Source: Gigaspora rosea
Taxonomy: Eukaryota; Glomeromycota; Glomeromycetes; Diversisporales; Gigasporaceae
Direction: 5' to 3'
DNA: 64,000 nucleotides
NCBI GenBank assembly: GCA_003550325.1
Contig: QKWP01001204.1
Location: 70,960-134,959, forward strand
Notes under the pieces: generated by a model
The model's input: only the letters and a program-made list of their open reading frames with translations
Database searches by the model: none
What the model was told of the DNA's origin: nothing
Made by a program: the position numbers and the translations under genes
In this document: piece after piece, positions 11,107 to 24,788 of the stretch
Numbering within the stretch: the first letter of the stretch is position 1
Layout of the letters: each line of letters starts with the position of its first letter

Positions 11107-12868
11107 ATAGAAATGCTCTATATATAATTTTATTATATTTTAATAAAATATCTTTTAAATTAATTATTTATATTATTTTTATTATTATATATATTTTTTT
11201 TTTAAATGTTAATGGTGAGACCTTGCTCTTATCTTTTTTATTATTATATTATAGTTATATTTTTATAATTAATAATATAAAACTTTTTAATTCAAAAAAA
11301 AAATAAAATATTTTTTTTAAAAAATCATATATTAGCTATTTTTAGACCAAATATGTAGTTAACATGCTTGTATTATGCAAGTGTCTTGACATGCATATAA
11401 TAAATATATTATATAAATTTTATTAAATTTGAAATACAGATTATAGAGAAATTAGGCTTCAAAATTATTCAATTCAATTTAAAAAAACACATTAAAAATA
11501 GTATAATTTAATTTAAAATCTATATACTGAGCTAAGCTTTCAAAATTATAAAATAAAAACAAATTATAAATTCTATTAAAATTATATTTTTTAAATAAAA
11601 AAAGTTTAAAAAATTCTATATATTAGTTTTTAAGAATTTAATTTCAAAAATTTTTATAGTTTTTTATAGTATTTTATATGTTTTACTATATAAACAATAT
11701 AAATTTTTATATAATAAATATTAAAAAATTTGCTATTAATAAAATTTTATTTCTATATAAAATAATTAAATAAAAGCTATAATAAACTTTTCCATAATCT
11801 AAAAATTATTTTTTTTAAAAAAATTAAGTTTATATGTAAAAAATTTTTTTATTAATTTTTATTTGCACTGGACCATACTATATATTATATTTTATATCAA
11901 CATACTTATGAATATAAAATTATATATTTATTCACTATCAAATCTATTAAATTCAAATTTATAAAATTTTAAACAACTATGCAAATGAACAACCTGCAAA
12001 ATTTTTTTATTTTTTATCTCTGATGACTTTTAATTCTCAATACAATTTTAATATTATTATAATAAAAACATCATTTAGACCAACAACTTAATTTTTTACA
12101 ATTTATTCTATATATTACTAGTACTAAATATCTATGTCTATATTTAACTTTTGAATAAAAGATATAAATATTATTAATATAAAATAAGCAAAGTTAAAAT
12201 TTGTTATTAAATTTATTCAAAATAATTAAAAAAAAATGATAGAAATTTCTAAAAATCAACTAAGGTAATACAAATAAAATTAACTAGTTTATATAACATT
12301 TGAAAAAATTTTAGACCTGACCACTTGAAGGTTTTTTTATATAGGTAAAATTTTTTAAAAGTAATAGCACATGATCATATGGTAGCTATACCGCCAAATA
12401 ATAACCAAAAAATTTGATATCAGATATAGAAGTGGCATAATAGCATAAAGATATAGTTGAGACTATTTAGGACAAATTTAATCAACTATCAAATTAGCAA
12501 TTATATTCAAATTCATCCATAATTTACATTAAATGGTGTTGTAAATAATAGGAATATGAAGATATATATATTTTGCATCAATTAACAATTCATAATCTGT
12601 TGCATATTATTATTAATTATTACTTAAGCAGTTGCAAAAATTATGCTAGCAGTTAATGTTAATCACATTGCTTAATAATAAGTTGCACAATTAATCTCAT
12701 ACTATACAATTATTTAGCCAGTTAACTATTTAACTATAATTATATAATTGTATATTTCATCATTTAAAATGCAATTACTAGAAACTGGAAATCAAGCTAA
12801 ATACTAATAAAATGGTTAAGTGAACAATTTAATATTTTTTAAAATTTCTTATTCATTTAATCAAATAT
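11107..12868. other. Non-coding, extremely A/T-rich
   Basis: I see no gene, no terminal-repeat element and no RNA gene in this stretch. Confidence 0.45.
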
Positions 12869-13085
12869 ATTGACATTTTTAAGAAAATTAATACATTTAA
12901 TTATATATCTTAATTTTTATAACTTATATTTTGATGAACTTTGAAATCATCTAAATGATTTAATAGTTAAAAAAAAGTCTAATATCTAAGCTTTTTTTGA
13001 CTATTAAATTATCTAGATATCTTCAAAATTCATTAAGTGTAAAAATTAAGGTATGTAGATATTAATTTTTTTTAAAAATATCAAT
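12869..13085. repeat. Inverted-repeat unit
   Basis: Two roughly 105-bp arms are diverged reverse complements. They run from ATTGACATTTTTAAG at the left to the matching end at 13085 and pass TGATTTAATAGT / ACTATTAAATTA near the centre. It is probably a foldback-type miniature element. No target duplication was recognised. Confidence 0.55.
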
Positions 13086-13289
13086 CTGCCTATTTATTTA
13101 TAAGTTACTTTTTTCAACAAATTTTTTTCCTTTGCTATCTTCAGTACTACTAACTAGAAGCTGGAACTTCCACTAGTTCCATAGTTCCAGTTAGGGTTTT
13201 TAGCTAGAAGATTCTTTTACTAGAACAAATATTATATCAACAAATAAAGAGCACAAATACTTATTTATACAAATAAATAATATGAATAA

Positions 13290-14420
13290 ATAACTTCAAG
13301 TATTTATGTTCTTAGTTTATGAACTTTTTATTGGTTTAATTCCATTGATTATAAATGTTCTTTATGCATAAAAGCTAAATAAAAAGCTCTAGACTATGCT
13401 TGTAAATGCATTTCATAGCCAATTCAATATAGCATTTAGGAGCACCAAGTGCAAACTCTGGTTATAATCCCTTGTAAGTAGAGTTCCTCAAAATTCAAAT
13501 CAAATCAAATATTAGATCAATTTGAATTTGATCAAATCAAATTGACTCTGATTTGAATTTGATTTGATTCAAATATTTGAATTTGAATTTGATTTGAATT
13601 TGAATTTTTAATAGCAATTTTCAAATCAAATCAAATCAAAGCAAATTAGGCCATATTTGAATTAGATCAAATTAAATATAATCAAATTTGATTTGAATTT
13701 GATCAAATATTTGATTCAAATATTTGAAGATCAAATCAAATTGTGGAACCCTACTTGTAAGTCTTGAAATGATTATCATGAATGGAATAGATATTTATTA
13801 GATTAGTTGGTGAAGTTTGTTTTGCTGTTTCTAATTTTACTAATTAAAAATACTTTCAATACACACAAATGAAATTGTTTAAGTAATGGAAAGTACTAAT
13901 ATTTATAGTTTGGTTTGTGAGCTTTGGTTTTGCTATTTTTAATTCCACTAATTAAAAATGTTCTTTATGCATATGAGCTAAGTAAAAGGCTCTAAGCCAT
14001 TCTTGTTGATCAGGCTAGGTAATGGTAAGAATTTATGTTCTTGGCTTGTGTACTTCATTTTGTAGTTTTTAATTCTATTAATTAATAAATGTTCTTATAT
14101 ACACAATAATTAATACAAATGAAATAGTTTGGATTAGTTAGATAATGGTAAGAACTAGTCTTTGTTTGCTGTTTTTAATTTTACTAATTAATTAATGCTT
14201 ACTGTTTTTAATTTTAATAATATAAATAAATGTTTTTTATGCACATGAGCTAAATAAAATTATTAATGTAAATGAAATAGCTTGAAAAATATATTAGGCA
14301 ATAGTAAGAATTTGTTTTGTAGGCTTGAGAACCTTGTTTTGCTGTTTTTAATTCAACTGATTAATAAATAAATATACTTTATGCATGTTTATTTCAAATA
14401 AAATGACTAAGAAAGTATTA
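13290..14420. repeat. Decayed tandem array, about 105-170 bp period
   Basis: Words such as GCTGTTTTTAATTCTATTAA, AATGTTCTTTATGCA and GAGCTAAATAAAA recur at about 13330, 13824, 13930, 14058, 14170 and 14341, each followed by AATGGTAAGAA-like sequence. The array is interrupted by the element at 13479-13753. Confidence 0.6.
13479..13753. mobile_element. hAT-type miniature element filled with TTTGAATTTGAT repeats
   Basis: The ends TAGAGTTCC and GGAACCCTA are inverted copies. An exact 8-bp duplication CTTGTAAG flanks it at 13471-13478 and 13754-13761. The interior is built from palindromic ATTTGAATTTGATTTGATC-like words. Confidence 0.75.
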
Positions 14421-14572
14421 AATAATATTAAGTATTAATGGTTTCAGTTTATAAACTTATTTACTACATATTTTCTAAAGTATAATTGGTGACTTTAGAC
14501 TTTAATTCTAATTAGCTGACTAAGAGTATTCTCAAGTACAATAATCAATCTGTTGGTGTAAGTAAATTTTTA

Positions 14573-15300
14573 TAGTTAGACCTCCCTATAGTCACACCCC
14601 ATATAGTTACACCTCTATTTAAGCACCCAATTTTGTGTGACAGACTTAAAATATAATAAAAAACCTTATTATAGTCACAAAGCACTTATAATCACTATCA
14701 CTATAAAAATTTGATTTTTTAACAATTTTATTAATAAAAAACCCTTATTATAGTCACCAATTTTTAACTAAATAACGGATTATAAAATCTGATTGGCCAA
14801 TAGTCATATTCACATTAAAATTATCTATTAAAGCTTCTTAAAGGTTTGATAGCAAATTACTTTTGATCCAATTACCCAATTTGGGTAGAACAACTACCAA
14901 ATGTTTGTCTCAATGAGACGATCTAATGAGCCCAAAATTATTAAAATCAAATTATATGCTCCTGAGATCGTTAAGGATTTGTATAACTTTACTTGTTTAA
15001 GAATTTTTTAATTTAAATATCTGAGTGAAAAATTCCTAATAATCTTAGTATTTGTAATTAAAATTGGATGATTTTGAACTCTTTAGAATCATCTCATTAA
15101 GTCAAACACTCTGGTAATTGTTTTATCCAAATTGTGCCACTGTATTAAATTTTTTAATAGTATTTCAAATATGCACAAATATATTACTTATTGGCCTTTG
15201 ATCACATGACCATAATGAGGTATTTTATTTATAGTCACACCTTTATATAATTACCAAAATAGAGTGCGATGGACTTGGTGATTATAGAGAGGAATGACTG
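14573..15300. mobile_element. TA-flanked miniature element (Tc1/mariner-pogo style)
   Basis: Left TAGTTAGACCTCCCTATAGT and the right end read inward, CAGTCATTCCTCTCTATAAT, are related inverted termini. TA precedes the left end; the right dinucleotide has changed. The interior has more CTTATTATAGTCAC words near both ends. No transposase frame. Confidence 0.65.
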
Positions 15301-15803
15301 TGTTAATAAAGTTTAAGAAAAATTTTATTAGCAGAAGTTTATTTAATCGATTAAGAATATTTATTATTTAATTAACAAGAAATAGAGGTTCAAATTTCTT
15401 TTTTTATTATAGAGTTGTGCTTATTGATCAAAATTTTTTTATTGATTGATTAAAAAAATAATTGTTCAAATACTTTACTTTTTTATATTATTATTGTTAG
15501 TGAGCACTATCTCAATTACTAACTAATTACATTGAGCATGCCTTAAGCTAGCTGATCCTTCTAGGACTAAATTCACTATATTGAAAGCTTAAATCTTTAT
15601 TTTCAGATTTACATTTGGTAAGTTAAAAATCCTGGTGCTTTTATTTCTTAGATGTTCTGGTTCACAAACAATCAATTCACTAAGAAGTAGTCATATTTAA
15701 AATTAGAGCTAGTCTATATAAGTTCCACCAAGAAAAACCTACAAGTCATACTTTTAGAATATTAACTTTAATAAAAATAACTTAAAATCAGGCAATTTAG
15801 TAC

Positions 15804-16172
15804 TGGGTTTACTAAAATGCACCTATGGTGTTGAACACCATATTACACAAAACTATTAGAATAGCCAATCAAAAAAATTTAAGATCAGGTGTAAAATAAA
15901 ATTTTGTTTTTTTGGTTATTTTTTAAAAAAAACATTTATAACTTAAAATTTTGTTTATAAAACTGCCTTTGGGGCTCTAATAAAAAAAATTCATTGCTAA
16001 ATTTTGGTTATAAACTATGCCCCCTGCCCCATCCCAGGTCTCGCCCTAACCCTAAGGTAATAAAAATTTATTTTTTGTTTTATAAAAGTTTATTTTTTTG
16101 TTTTGTTATACGAATTTGCAAATCTAATTTACCTATGGTGTTTAACACCATAGGTGCATTTTATAATTACCG
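15804..16172. mobile_element. Mutator-like miniature element (shared-core family)
   Basis: The ends contain AAAATGCACCTATGGTGTT followed by a short palindrome. They are flanked by the exact 9-bp duplication ATTTAGTAC at 15795-15803 and 16173-16181. The shared core lies inverted at about 15979-16045, and GATCAGGTGTAA is near the left end. Confidence 0.75.
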
Positions 16173-16373
16173 ATTTAGTACCTACTGTTCTTAATATTAT
16201 TTGAATCATCTCATTAAGATGAGTCAAATGATATTAAAATTATAGATATTAAATTGCCTGATTTTAAGTATTTCTATTAAAAGCAAATATACAAATAGCA
16301 CAATCTGTAGGTTTTACCTTGGTGCTTTCATATAAAAATGATTATGTCAGTAAATGAGGTTTTGGTAAAGTAA

Positions 16374-16538
16374 ATTGTTTACAAAATGAGCATGTCTATG
16401 AGATGAGAACCTATTCTCATAGCAACTTAATTCACAGACAATTAATTTATAGACAAGATTATTTTACTGATAATTGATTACAGACAGGTTCTTTTTATAG
16501 ACAGTTTATTTCACTGATAGCTCATTTTGTAAACATCT
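16374..16538. repeat. Inverted repeat with GTTTACAAAATGAGC ends
   Basis: GTTTACAAAATGAGC near 16380 and its exact complement near 16524 bound a unit rich in ACAGACA and TTTCACTGATA words. Related words recur at about 57940-57990 and 58410-58500, so this is a dispersed family. Confidence 0.5.
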
Positions 16539-18739
16539 TTGTTATAAATTACACTAATCTTAAATCATACAAGAATTACTTTGGAAGTAAACTAAACTTA
16601 TTTGTAAATTAATTGTCAGTAAAATAAATTTGTTTGTGAATTAGATAAATAAATTATTAGAAATTGAACCTCATAATATATTGGTATTATGCTCCTGTGA
16701 TGGAATATGTAAATTATTTGCATATTTAAATAAATCATTATAATTTGAATCCAACATTGCATAGCATTATAAGGCTGTGAAAAAACTTATCGCATGATTA
16801 AAGATATGAAGAATCACTTGCTATTTTAAATAAATTACTAGAAATAGAATGTATTGTGATGAAACTCACAAGATGAATAAGTATATAAAGAATCAATTGC
16901 AATCACCTAATTGTTATCTGTTATCTGTATTGATATCTACCAAAATCATTGTTTCAATTAAAGGTTACAATCTGCAAAATATCAAAGATATATTATTTTA
17001 CAAATAGTGATAATTGTGAAATAATTGTTGATGAAATGAAAGGCATTGTTTTAAAACCTAGATTAATAAGTGTTTCTCAAAATTACAAACTAAAATTAAA
17101 TTGAACAAAATAAATTCAGTTAGTAAATATATATTTATTATCATTATATTTATAAACTAAAATAAACACAAGTACAAAATTAAATTGTTAATTCATAAAT
17201 AGCTAATTTTAAATACTTAAATCCTATACTAAACTAAATAAATAATTTAAAAATAACCCAACCAGTTATAAGGAATAATTCTATTTATATAATTTTTACA
17301 AATTATAAATTGCAATTGATATAGAATATATGCACCTTCATGGCCCATATTTATGATACCCATTTAATATAAATTATGAATGCTCCATAGCATAACTGTT
17401 TTTGGCAAAAAGATTGAATACTCTTAATGATGGCATATTTTAATTAGTTGTTTACTTACTGCAGCATAAAAAAAATTTTAGATTTGCAATTTTTTAATCT
17501 GGTTGAATATGAAAACTAGTAAATTTTATTTGTATTGCCTAATATGGTAAAATTTAATTATAAAACCACCTTTTAACTTCTAACAAAAAAAATTTTTTGA
17601 AAAATTTTGGTATAAACTAATTCTCACTCCAATTTCAAATCTAACCTTACTTAACCATAAACAGAAGTTTTTTTTATTGTAAATATTGGTTTGATTGGCA
17701 TGTTATACAAATTTGCAAATTAACAATTATTTTTTGTCCATGTACAAACATCCATATTTATTTAGAAATATTCAAAATTATATTAATCTTACAAATATTC
17801 TTTTGATTTTTATTATATTCAATGTACAAAAAGAAGTTTAGATCTGATTATATAACAATTTCTAATAAATTGTCAAAAAAAAAATTATTATTAAAAATCT
17901 GTTAAATTTTTTTTTAATCAGTAGAAATCAAAAAACAAAAGTATCTATAAATTTTGTAATTAATGCAAACTACTAATATATAAATAATAAAATTATTATC
18001 AAATTATAAAAATCTAAGATTAAGTTTTTATTATTTATATAAATTTATTTATTAATAAATATTTAAAAACTACAATAATATTACAACTTTTAACAAAATT
18101 AAACCATTTTATATAATACAAAATAATCTATAAAATTAGAAAATAATATATTATAATAACTTCAAAACAAAAAAATAAATAAAATAAGTAGTGTAAAGCA
18201 CTATCTATTATACTAGTATCTTTATTTTATAACTAAAAAGTTTTAAATAGTCAAACTATCTCAGAACTACTTATTTTTGCAAAATATTTTGCCTTAAATA
18301 TATGGATATATGTATAACTAGCTTTAGTAGTACTGTATATATATTTACTAAGACTTATATTTGGAGTTAGAGCAAACTATTGAACCTTTATAGCTATCTA
18401 CTTTTAACTCTTATAAGGTTTATTTTAATTCTAATACTCATATCTAAAATTTTTTATAGTTGTTAAATTAATTTTCTAAACTATCAAACTAGTTAGCCTA
18501 AAAAGTTAATTTATTTTAGAATTAGATATTATTATGGGCTCTTTTCTTGGTTTTTACTTTTATAGCATAGGCTCTTTGCCTTCATTATAATAGTTCTAAT
18601 AGCCAAATTGGTGAATTTTGATTCTTTTTAGAATCTTTTTATTTAGTTTTTAGTCTTTGGTTTTTATAGTTTTATTTGTTTGTAGTACTATCAAAGACTT
18701 TATTAACTTTTGCTTGGGTTTTATCAAACAGGTTTAGAT
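16539..18739. other. Non-coding; one degenerate shared-core copy
   Basis: No gene seen. At 17560-17720 a diverged copy of the shared core occurs (AAAAAAATTTTTTGAAAAAT then GGTATAAACTAATTCTCACT), without clear ends. Confidence 0.4.
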
Positions 18740-18747
18740 GCTCTAGT

Positions 18748-18924
18748 AGGACCCGAAATATACATAGATAGATCAGGTATGAGTTTGCTTATTTTTGAGG
18801 GGTTTTATGCAGATCTTTTCTATTTATAGTAATTTTTGCTTATTTTTAAAGTTTTTCTGTAGATCTTTCTTTTTTTAGTAACCATATAATTAATCTGACC
18901 TATCTATGTATATTTCAGGGTCCT
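18748..18924. mobile_element. Small hAT-type miniature element
   Basis: The terminal repeats AGGACCCGAAATATACATAG and its near-perfect inverted copy enclose 177 bp. Flanks GCTCTAGT (18740-18747) and GCTCTGGT (18925-18932) agree at 7 of 8 positions, fitting an 8-bp duplication. Two GCAGATCTTT-like words lie inside. Confidence 0.7.
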
Positions 18925-19278
18925 GCTCTGGTTCTTTGGATTTGTCTGTATAATATTATACAATTACCAAGCCTATAAGTAATATATTTAATTAATTAAT
19001 AAGTAAATGTTATTTTAATTTAAACCTATTTTCAAAACATTTTTAGTAGGATTTGAATCTAGACTTGTTACTTGAGAAGATACAACCAAACAATATCTCT
19101 GTATTACTTCAACTTACAATATTTTTATATTATAATATAGAAGTCATTATAATAATACAAATTTAATATATTGTAATTTATTTATCAATTATACTAATAA
19201 ATATTAATTATAGATGAATGATAATATAAAATCTTTTTATAATATTATATAAAAAAACCTAGTTGAAAAATATATACA

Positions 19279-19472
19279 CAGTCAACTCTCTCTAATCTGA
19301 ACTGCCAGAACTGCTTTTTTTAACTATATAAAAATCTGAAAAAGTTCAGTTTTCAAAAAGTTATATATGGATTATCTGAACTTTATAATAAAATTTACAA
19401 ATGTTCTAGGAGATTTTGATCAGTTTAAAAAGAGTTTAATAGTGTTCAGTTTAGATTAGAAAGAGGTGACTA
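19279..19472. mobile_element. TA-type miniature element (pogo-like termini)
   Basis: CAGTCAACTCTCTCTAATCT at the left matches the inverted right end, TAGTCACCTCTTTCTAATCT. The interior has GTTCAG words in inverted order. The same termini occur at 61262-61754. Confidence 0.65.
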
Positions 19473-20356
19473 TATATGCTTTTTTATTAGAAATTGTTAA
19501 AGCAAGTACATTTTTAATATTTAAAAATAAAATAAAAAGCATATAATATAATATATTTTGATTTTAACAATTATTAATAGATGAAATAATTAATTGGTAG
19601 ATCGCAGTTAAAGGGAACCAAAAATGATAAAACTTATAATAAACAAAATTGATAATTCATGTTTTTTCTATAGTGTAGGAATGGGGCTTCTTACATATAA
19701 AAGTATTTTTTATTAAGTAACTCTTTCTTATTGCCTAATCAAAAGTTGTAGAACTAATTTATGTGATTCTAACAGTAGTAAAATCATCAAAATTGGTTTG
19801 ATAGATCATAAAATACGAGTATTTTTTCAATTGTTTACTATAGAGTTTTTTCTCATGAATTGAAGCATATGGCGTTCCACTTACTATATAAAGAAAGTTA
19901 TATGCCTACTGATTTTTACTATGAAATTTGTTCTTTTTAACTGCGAACTACTAATTAATAAATTTTTTCTAAAAATATTATTAATACAAGTTTTTAAAAA
20001 CAAAAAAAAATCTAAAATAATGTATCATTATTAACTTTGCCAACAAAAACTAAAAATATTAAAATTTATTTGCAATTATATTATATATGTTATAGAAAAA
20101 AACAAGGTATTATTGTAATAGCAACATATTAAAAGAAATATATTCTAGTGGTTATATTAATTTAAATATTTCAAAATAATAAAAAACTTAAACAAACTAT
20201 AATTTTTTTATAATATTATTTATATAAGGTTATACAAATAAAATTAATTGGTTCTTATAACATCTTAAGACCCAACCAAGTACACTTAGAACCCAGATGT
20301 TATTGTTATAATCTAAAAATATTATATAAATTTTTTAAATACTTAAAACTCTTTAT

Positions 20357-23300
20357 CAGGGTTGTGCAAGTTATATATCCGATGGTTTTTAATCGGACAT
20401 CGGACATTTCCGAATTGTCCTATGCAATGTCCGATGTCTGAAGTGGCGCAGCCATAGTTGTCACTGGACATGTCCGATCACATTGCACAGGACAATTCAG
20501 ACAATTTTCTGATGTTCGAATTATGTCCGATGCTAATTTTGCCTCGATTGTTTTAGCACATGACCAAGGTGAAAACTGAGTAAAAATAAACTAACTTTAA
20601 TTAGTGTCTGAATATTGCTGGATTTAGTTTATTCTATATATATTCGCTACGCTCATTTAGTTCATTGTCAAAAAATTTTTTTTTGTGCATATTCGTTATT
20701 GATCATTTATTTTATTTTTATTTTTGCATCGATAACGATAGAATTTATCCATTAAAAATGTATATATATGGTTGTTCTTTGCTCGAAACAATCATATGAA
20801 GAAAAAAAAACACCCCGTATTTCCCACCAACTGATACAAATAAATTGATCGCATTATCCAGATCTAAACTTTAAATCCTGATTTTTCCAGTTGCACTTAA
20901 ACTTTTTATCATAATTGATTACCTGCATAAACCATCATACGATCGTCATATGTCCATATTCACAACTAGTTCGAGTAAAGATCTTGCATTTTTTCGACAG
21001 TATCTTGATTCATAAACTTAGGGGGATGATAAAGAAATTAGTGTAGTGTAACCGAAGGTTTATAATAATATAGACCAGTATACCTTTGAGCCTAAACATT
21101 AGATGGTCGTTAACTCTATAATATACTGATTCTCATACTTAAACATTTTGCGAATTATGACACGTAAAGGTGGAAAACCGCCACATCGGCTTAGTGAATA
21201 TTTCTATATTTTACCCAATGAGTGGGCAAATAAAAGCAACCGAAAATGCATTTGTAGAGCGTGCATGGAAGCGGTGGGAAAAGAGTTTGCCTTGCAAGAT
21301 GAGAATATGAAAATTACAAATACTTTACGTTATTGTGCTAATCATCTCAAGGATTGTTCTTATTTTGCCGTAAAGCACTCACCTGAACAAATACAAAATA
21401 TCATCAACATGGCTACTTCAACATCAAAAAAACGTGCAGCAACATTTAATATAGATGAAGAAGATGATGATGATGATTCAGTTTCAACAACATCAACTCA
21501 TTCGTCTAGTTCATTATTCGTATCTAACAATTTTTTAAAAAAACAAACAACATTATCTCAATATATTGGCCGTCCTCTCAATGCTTCTGAAGTTCCTAAG
21601 TTTGAACGTCTTGTACTCCGAGCTATAATTTCAACTGGAGTTGCATTTCGATGGATAGAAAATCCAGAAGTTCGCGAATTATTTCAATTTATTGCTCCAT
21701 ATCTAAAATTACCTGATCGAAGATCACTTGGCAATCGTATTTTAATGAATGCAACTAATGAAGTTCAGAAAACAATCAAGGATCTTGCTTGCGATGATAA
21801 AATTGGTGTTACGATTGCTTTTGATGGTTGGCGCAATGTTGTAAATCAGGAATTGATGGGCATAGTATTTATCACATCTTCGGGAGAAACTTTAATTTGG
21901 GGAGCAGAAGATATTAGTATTGAAAGACAACGAAAAGAAGAAGTGATATTTAGAATTCGTAATCTTTTTGAAGAGGTAAAAAAATTGGATATAAGAGCAA
22001 ACTGTCTTGTGACTGACTCGGCTGGATCATATGCAGCAGCTCGTCGTTATTTGAGACGTGAAATGCGTGACAAGGTGTTTATTCCGTGCTTTGCACATCA
22101 GGCAAATTGTTGCATTGGTGATATATTTAAAGAATCGGTGTCATTTAAAAATACAAGTAAACGTGCAATTCGTATTGTTACTTTTTTTCATCGTTCTGTA
22201 TATTTTACTGCCAAACTTCATGGTGAACAAAAAGATATTTTAAAAAAATATGTAAATTTTGTTACGCCAAGTATAACAAGATGGAATAGTTATTTCGAAT
22301 GCTTTGATAGCATTCTTAAAAGCAAGCATCCATTAAAAGTAAGTTATTTTATTAAAATTAAAAAAATTTTTAAATATGCCTTATAGTGATTAAGGAAAAA
22401 AATTAAAAATTTTAAATATTAATACGCCTTATGGCGGTTAACATTAAAAATTTGATTTTTTTTTTTTTAGACCCTTGTTACTAAAGATGATGCAGCTTCG
22501 GATGATGATTTAAGACTTCCTAATGAGATTAAAGTTACTGTTAATCGTGATTCTTTTTGGGAATCGCTTGTAATATTACGTAACATACTTCAGCCTTTTT
22601 GTGAAGCCCTTGACCTTATGCAACGTGACAAGGCCCAACTACATAATGTTTTACATTCTTTTGGCTTTATTATGCAAATATTTAAAGAACTCGAAGCATC
22701 GCAATTTCGGACCAAAATAATTGAGAGACTTGAGAAGAGATGGGCTACTTGGGAACAGCCATTACTTCTTCTCTCTTTTGTTCTTCATCCTTTATATCAG
22801 CTAAATTATTTTGATCAAACACAATTATATATTAATTTTACTCACATGGGCGCATGGTTATCATATTATTATAGGGCTTGGTTTGGTACTGACCCAAACA
22901 ATTTACTCCACGAACTCGAGCTTTATAAACAGCAAAAATATCCTTTTATTGAAAAAACATTTAACCAATTTAAGGGCGACATTGTTCTTTGGTGGTCACA
23001 CAACTCCGGTATTGCACCAGAATTGAGTTGTATTGCGTGCCAATTGTTTGGCATATGCATTACAACTGCCTCAGTAGAAAGACTTTTTTCTACTATGGGT
23101 TTTTTGCATTCTTCATTGCGAAATAAATTAAAAGTAAGTTTTTATTTATTATAAACTTCTTTTTTTATTTTAACATATATTTTTTTTTATAAATAGCCTG
23201 ATAAAGTAATCGCAATGAGTCAGCTTCGTGCAGAAATTTTGCGAGCTCATAAAAAAAAATCCAACTTACTTCACACTCAATCACAACATCCTTCCCCTTT

Positions 23301-24181
23301 TGTCAATCCCGTTCCTGTTGTCTCTTCAACTTCCGAAGAAACTGATGCTGATGATGGTGAAAATGAAGATACTTCTTTAGAAACCGATTGGGACACTGCT
23401 ATCAATGAATGGGAAGAGTTATTAATCGAAGAGGAATTTGAAGAAGAACAAGACGATTTGGATGATGCTGAAATTGATTTTCTAAATTCAGATACACACC
23501 CTGCTGAAAATCAAGCTGAGAAATGGAAATTACAAAATTTGTTTTTACCAAATTTACCTTTTCCCGTTAAAAATATTTGAATAATGTGAAATTTTTCATA
23601 GTAAAACGAGACTTTTTTTTTTATAAATATGTTAAATTTAAACGATATCAGATATATAAAATTTTTAGTATACATACGATATTATGCATTCATATGAAAT
23701 GTTTTCAAACCTGAACATATATGTACAAGACTTAACCAGATTGAACGGGACGGAACATTAGGGTGCTACGTCAACTAAACTATATATGGTATCATATAAG
23801 ATCAAAGCATGCGATAAATATACACCAACGGAACATGCACCCATTCCTTATAAATTATTTATATAAAAAAAATTGCGCCCTGTATTAATTTTTTTTTAAT
23901 TAAACAATAAAAATTTAAGATCGTTATATATGGCTTTATTTATAATATGAAATAAAAGTGGGTACAGAAACCCACGATTGACAACGGCAATTTTAGTGGC
24001 TAATTGTCACATGTTAAATTAAATGGCCAATCATATGGAGCGATTCGATATCATGTGATTAACTAATTATAGAAAGTAATCTTATATGTCCGATCCTATG
24101 TCCATTGCTTTTGATTGGACAATTCGGACAATGGACATCGGACAGATTTCCGATGTCCGAATTCCATTCATGCCAATCCTG
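20357..24181 (+). mobile_element. Complete hAT transposon
   Basis: The 3825-bp element begins CAGGGTTGTGCAAG and ends CATGCCAATCCTG. It sits between perfect 8-bp duplications, CTCTTTAT, at 20349-20356 and 24182-24189. Both subterminal regions (20390-20540 and 24085-24170) hold many copies of TCCGATGTCCGA / CGGACATCGGAC-type words in both orientations, the usual arrangement of transposase-binding sites in hAT elements. It encodes one spliced transposase with no internal stop, so it could be autonomous or recently so. Confidence 0.9.
21157..23580 (+). CDS. hAT transposase, three exons, 742 aa
   Basis: Exons are 21157-22338, 22471-23133 and 23197-23580. Both introns start GTAAGT, end TTTTAG or AATAG, and fall at phase 0. 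The ATG at 21157 is preferred over an in-frame TTG 9 bases upstream. An N-terminal BED-type finger uses C33, C36, H63 and C67 (CRAC ... HLKDC). The RNase H-like catalytic core shows D223 (IAFDGW), D287 (LVTDSAGS), a CFAHQANC segment and W376 (TRWNSY). The conserved E597 lies in TASVERLFSTM at the start of the hAT dimerisation domain, which continues through the second intron. The last 100 residues form an acidic tail. By family knowledge it performs cut-and-paste transposition in the nucleus and binds the subterminal TCCGATGTCC words. All expected catalytic residues are present. Confidence 0.9.
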
Positions 24182-24389
24182 CTCTTTATATAAAAATATG
24201 TATAGTAATCTTAAAAACTACATATAAAATAACATTTGACTTTTTTAAAAAAATTTATCTGGCTGGGTTATAAAAACCAATTTGTTTATGTGTGTGTTCT
24301 AATTAATTTTTTTATATACTAAAAAATTTAGTATAGTAAAAATTAAAAAAAATTATAATTTATAATTTATTTATACAAAATTTTTAATA

Positions 24390-24561
24390 CAGTTAGACCC
24401 CTCTAAATACTACCCCTAAATGCAATACCTCTTTAAATGCACTTTTTTTTGGGCCTAACTAATATTACATCTATAGATTTTTACCTCCCTTAATGCAATA
24501 CCTCCCTAAATGCATGTATCAGAGCTGGTCCTGACGACATGCATTTAGGGAGATCTGACTA
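24390..24561. mobile_element. TA-flanked miniature element, 172 bp
   Basis: The termini CAGTTAGACCCCTCTAAATA and, inverted, TAGTCAGATCTCCCTAAATG enclose 172 bp. TA lies immediately outside both (24388-24389, 24562-24563). The ends resemble those of the 14573-15300 element. Non-coding. Confidence 0.75.
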
Positions 24562-24788
24562 TAATAAATATTATTTAAAATTTTACAAATTATTAAACTA
24601 GATTTAAAAAACATTTTGAGTAAAATTATTTTTAAACTTAACTTTAAAAATTTTTTTTACATGCTAAATTTAAACTGAAATTCTATAATGCAGGACTCCT
24701 TAAACCAATTACTTTTTTAAAAGCAGCCAAATTTGAGATAAAATACTAAATTGTATTGGTTGATATCTTAAAATTTAGGATCAATTAA

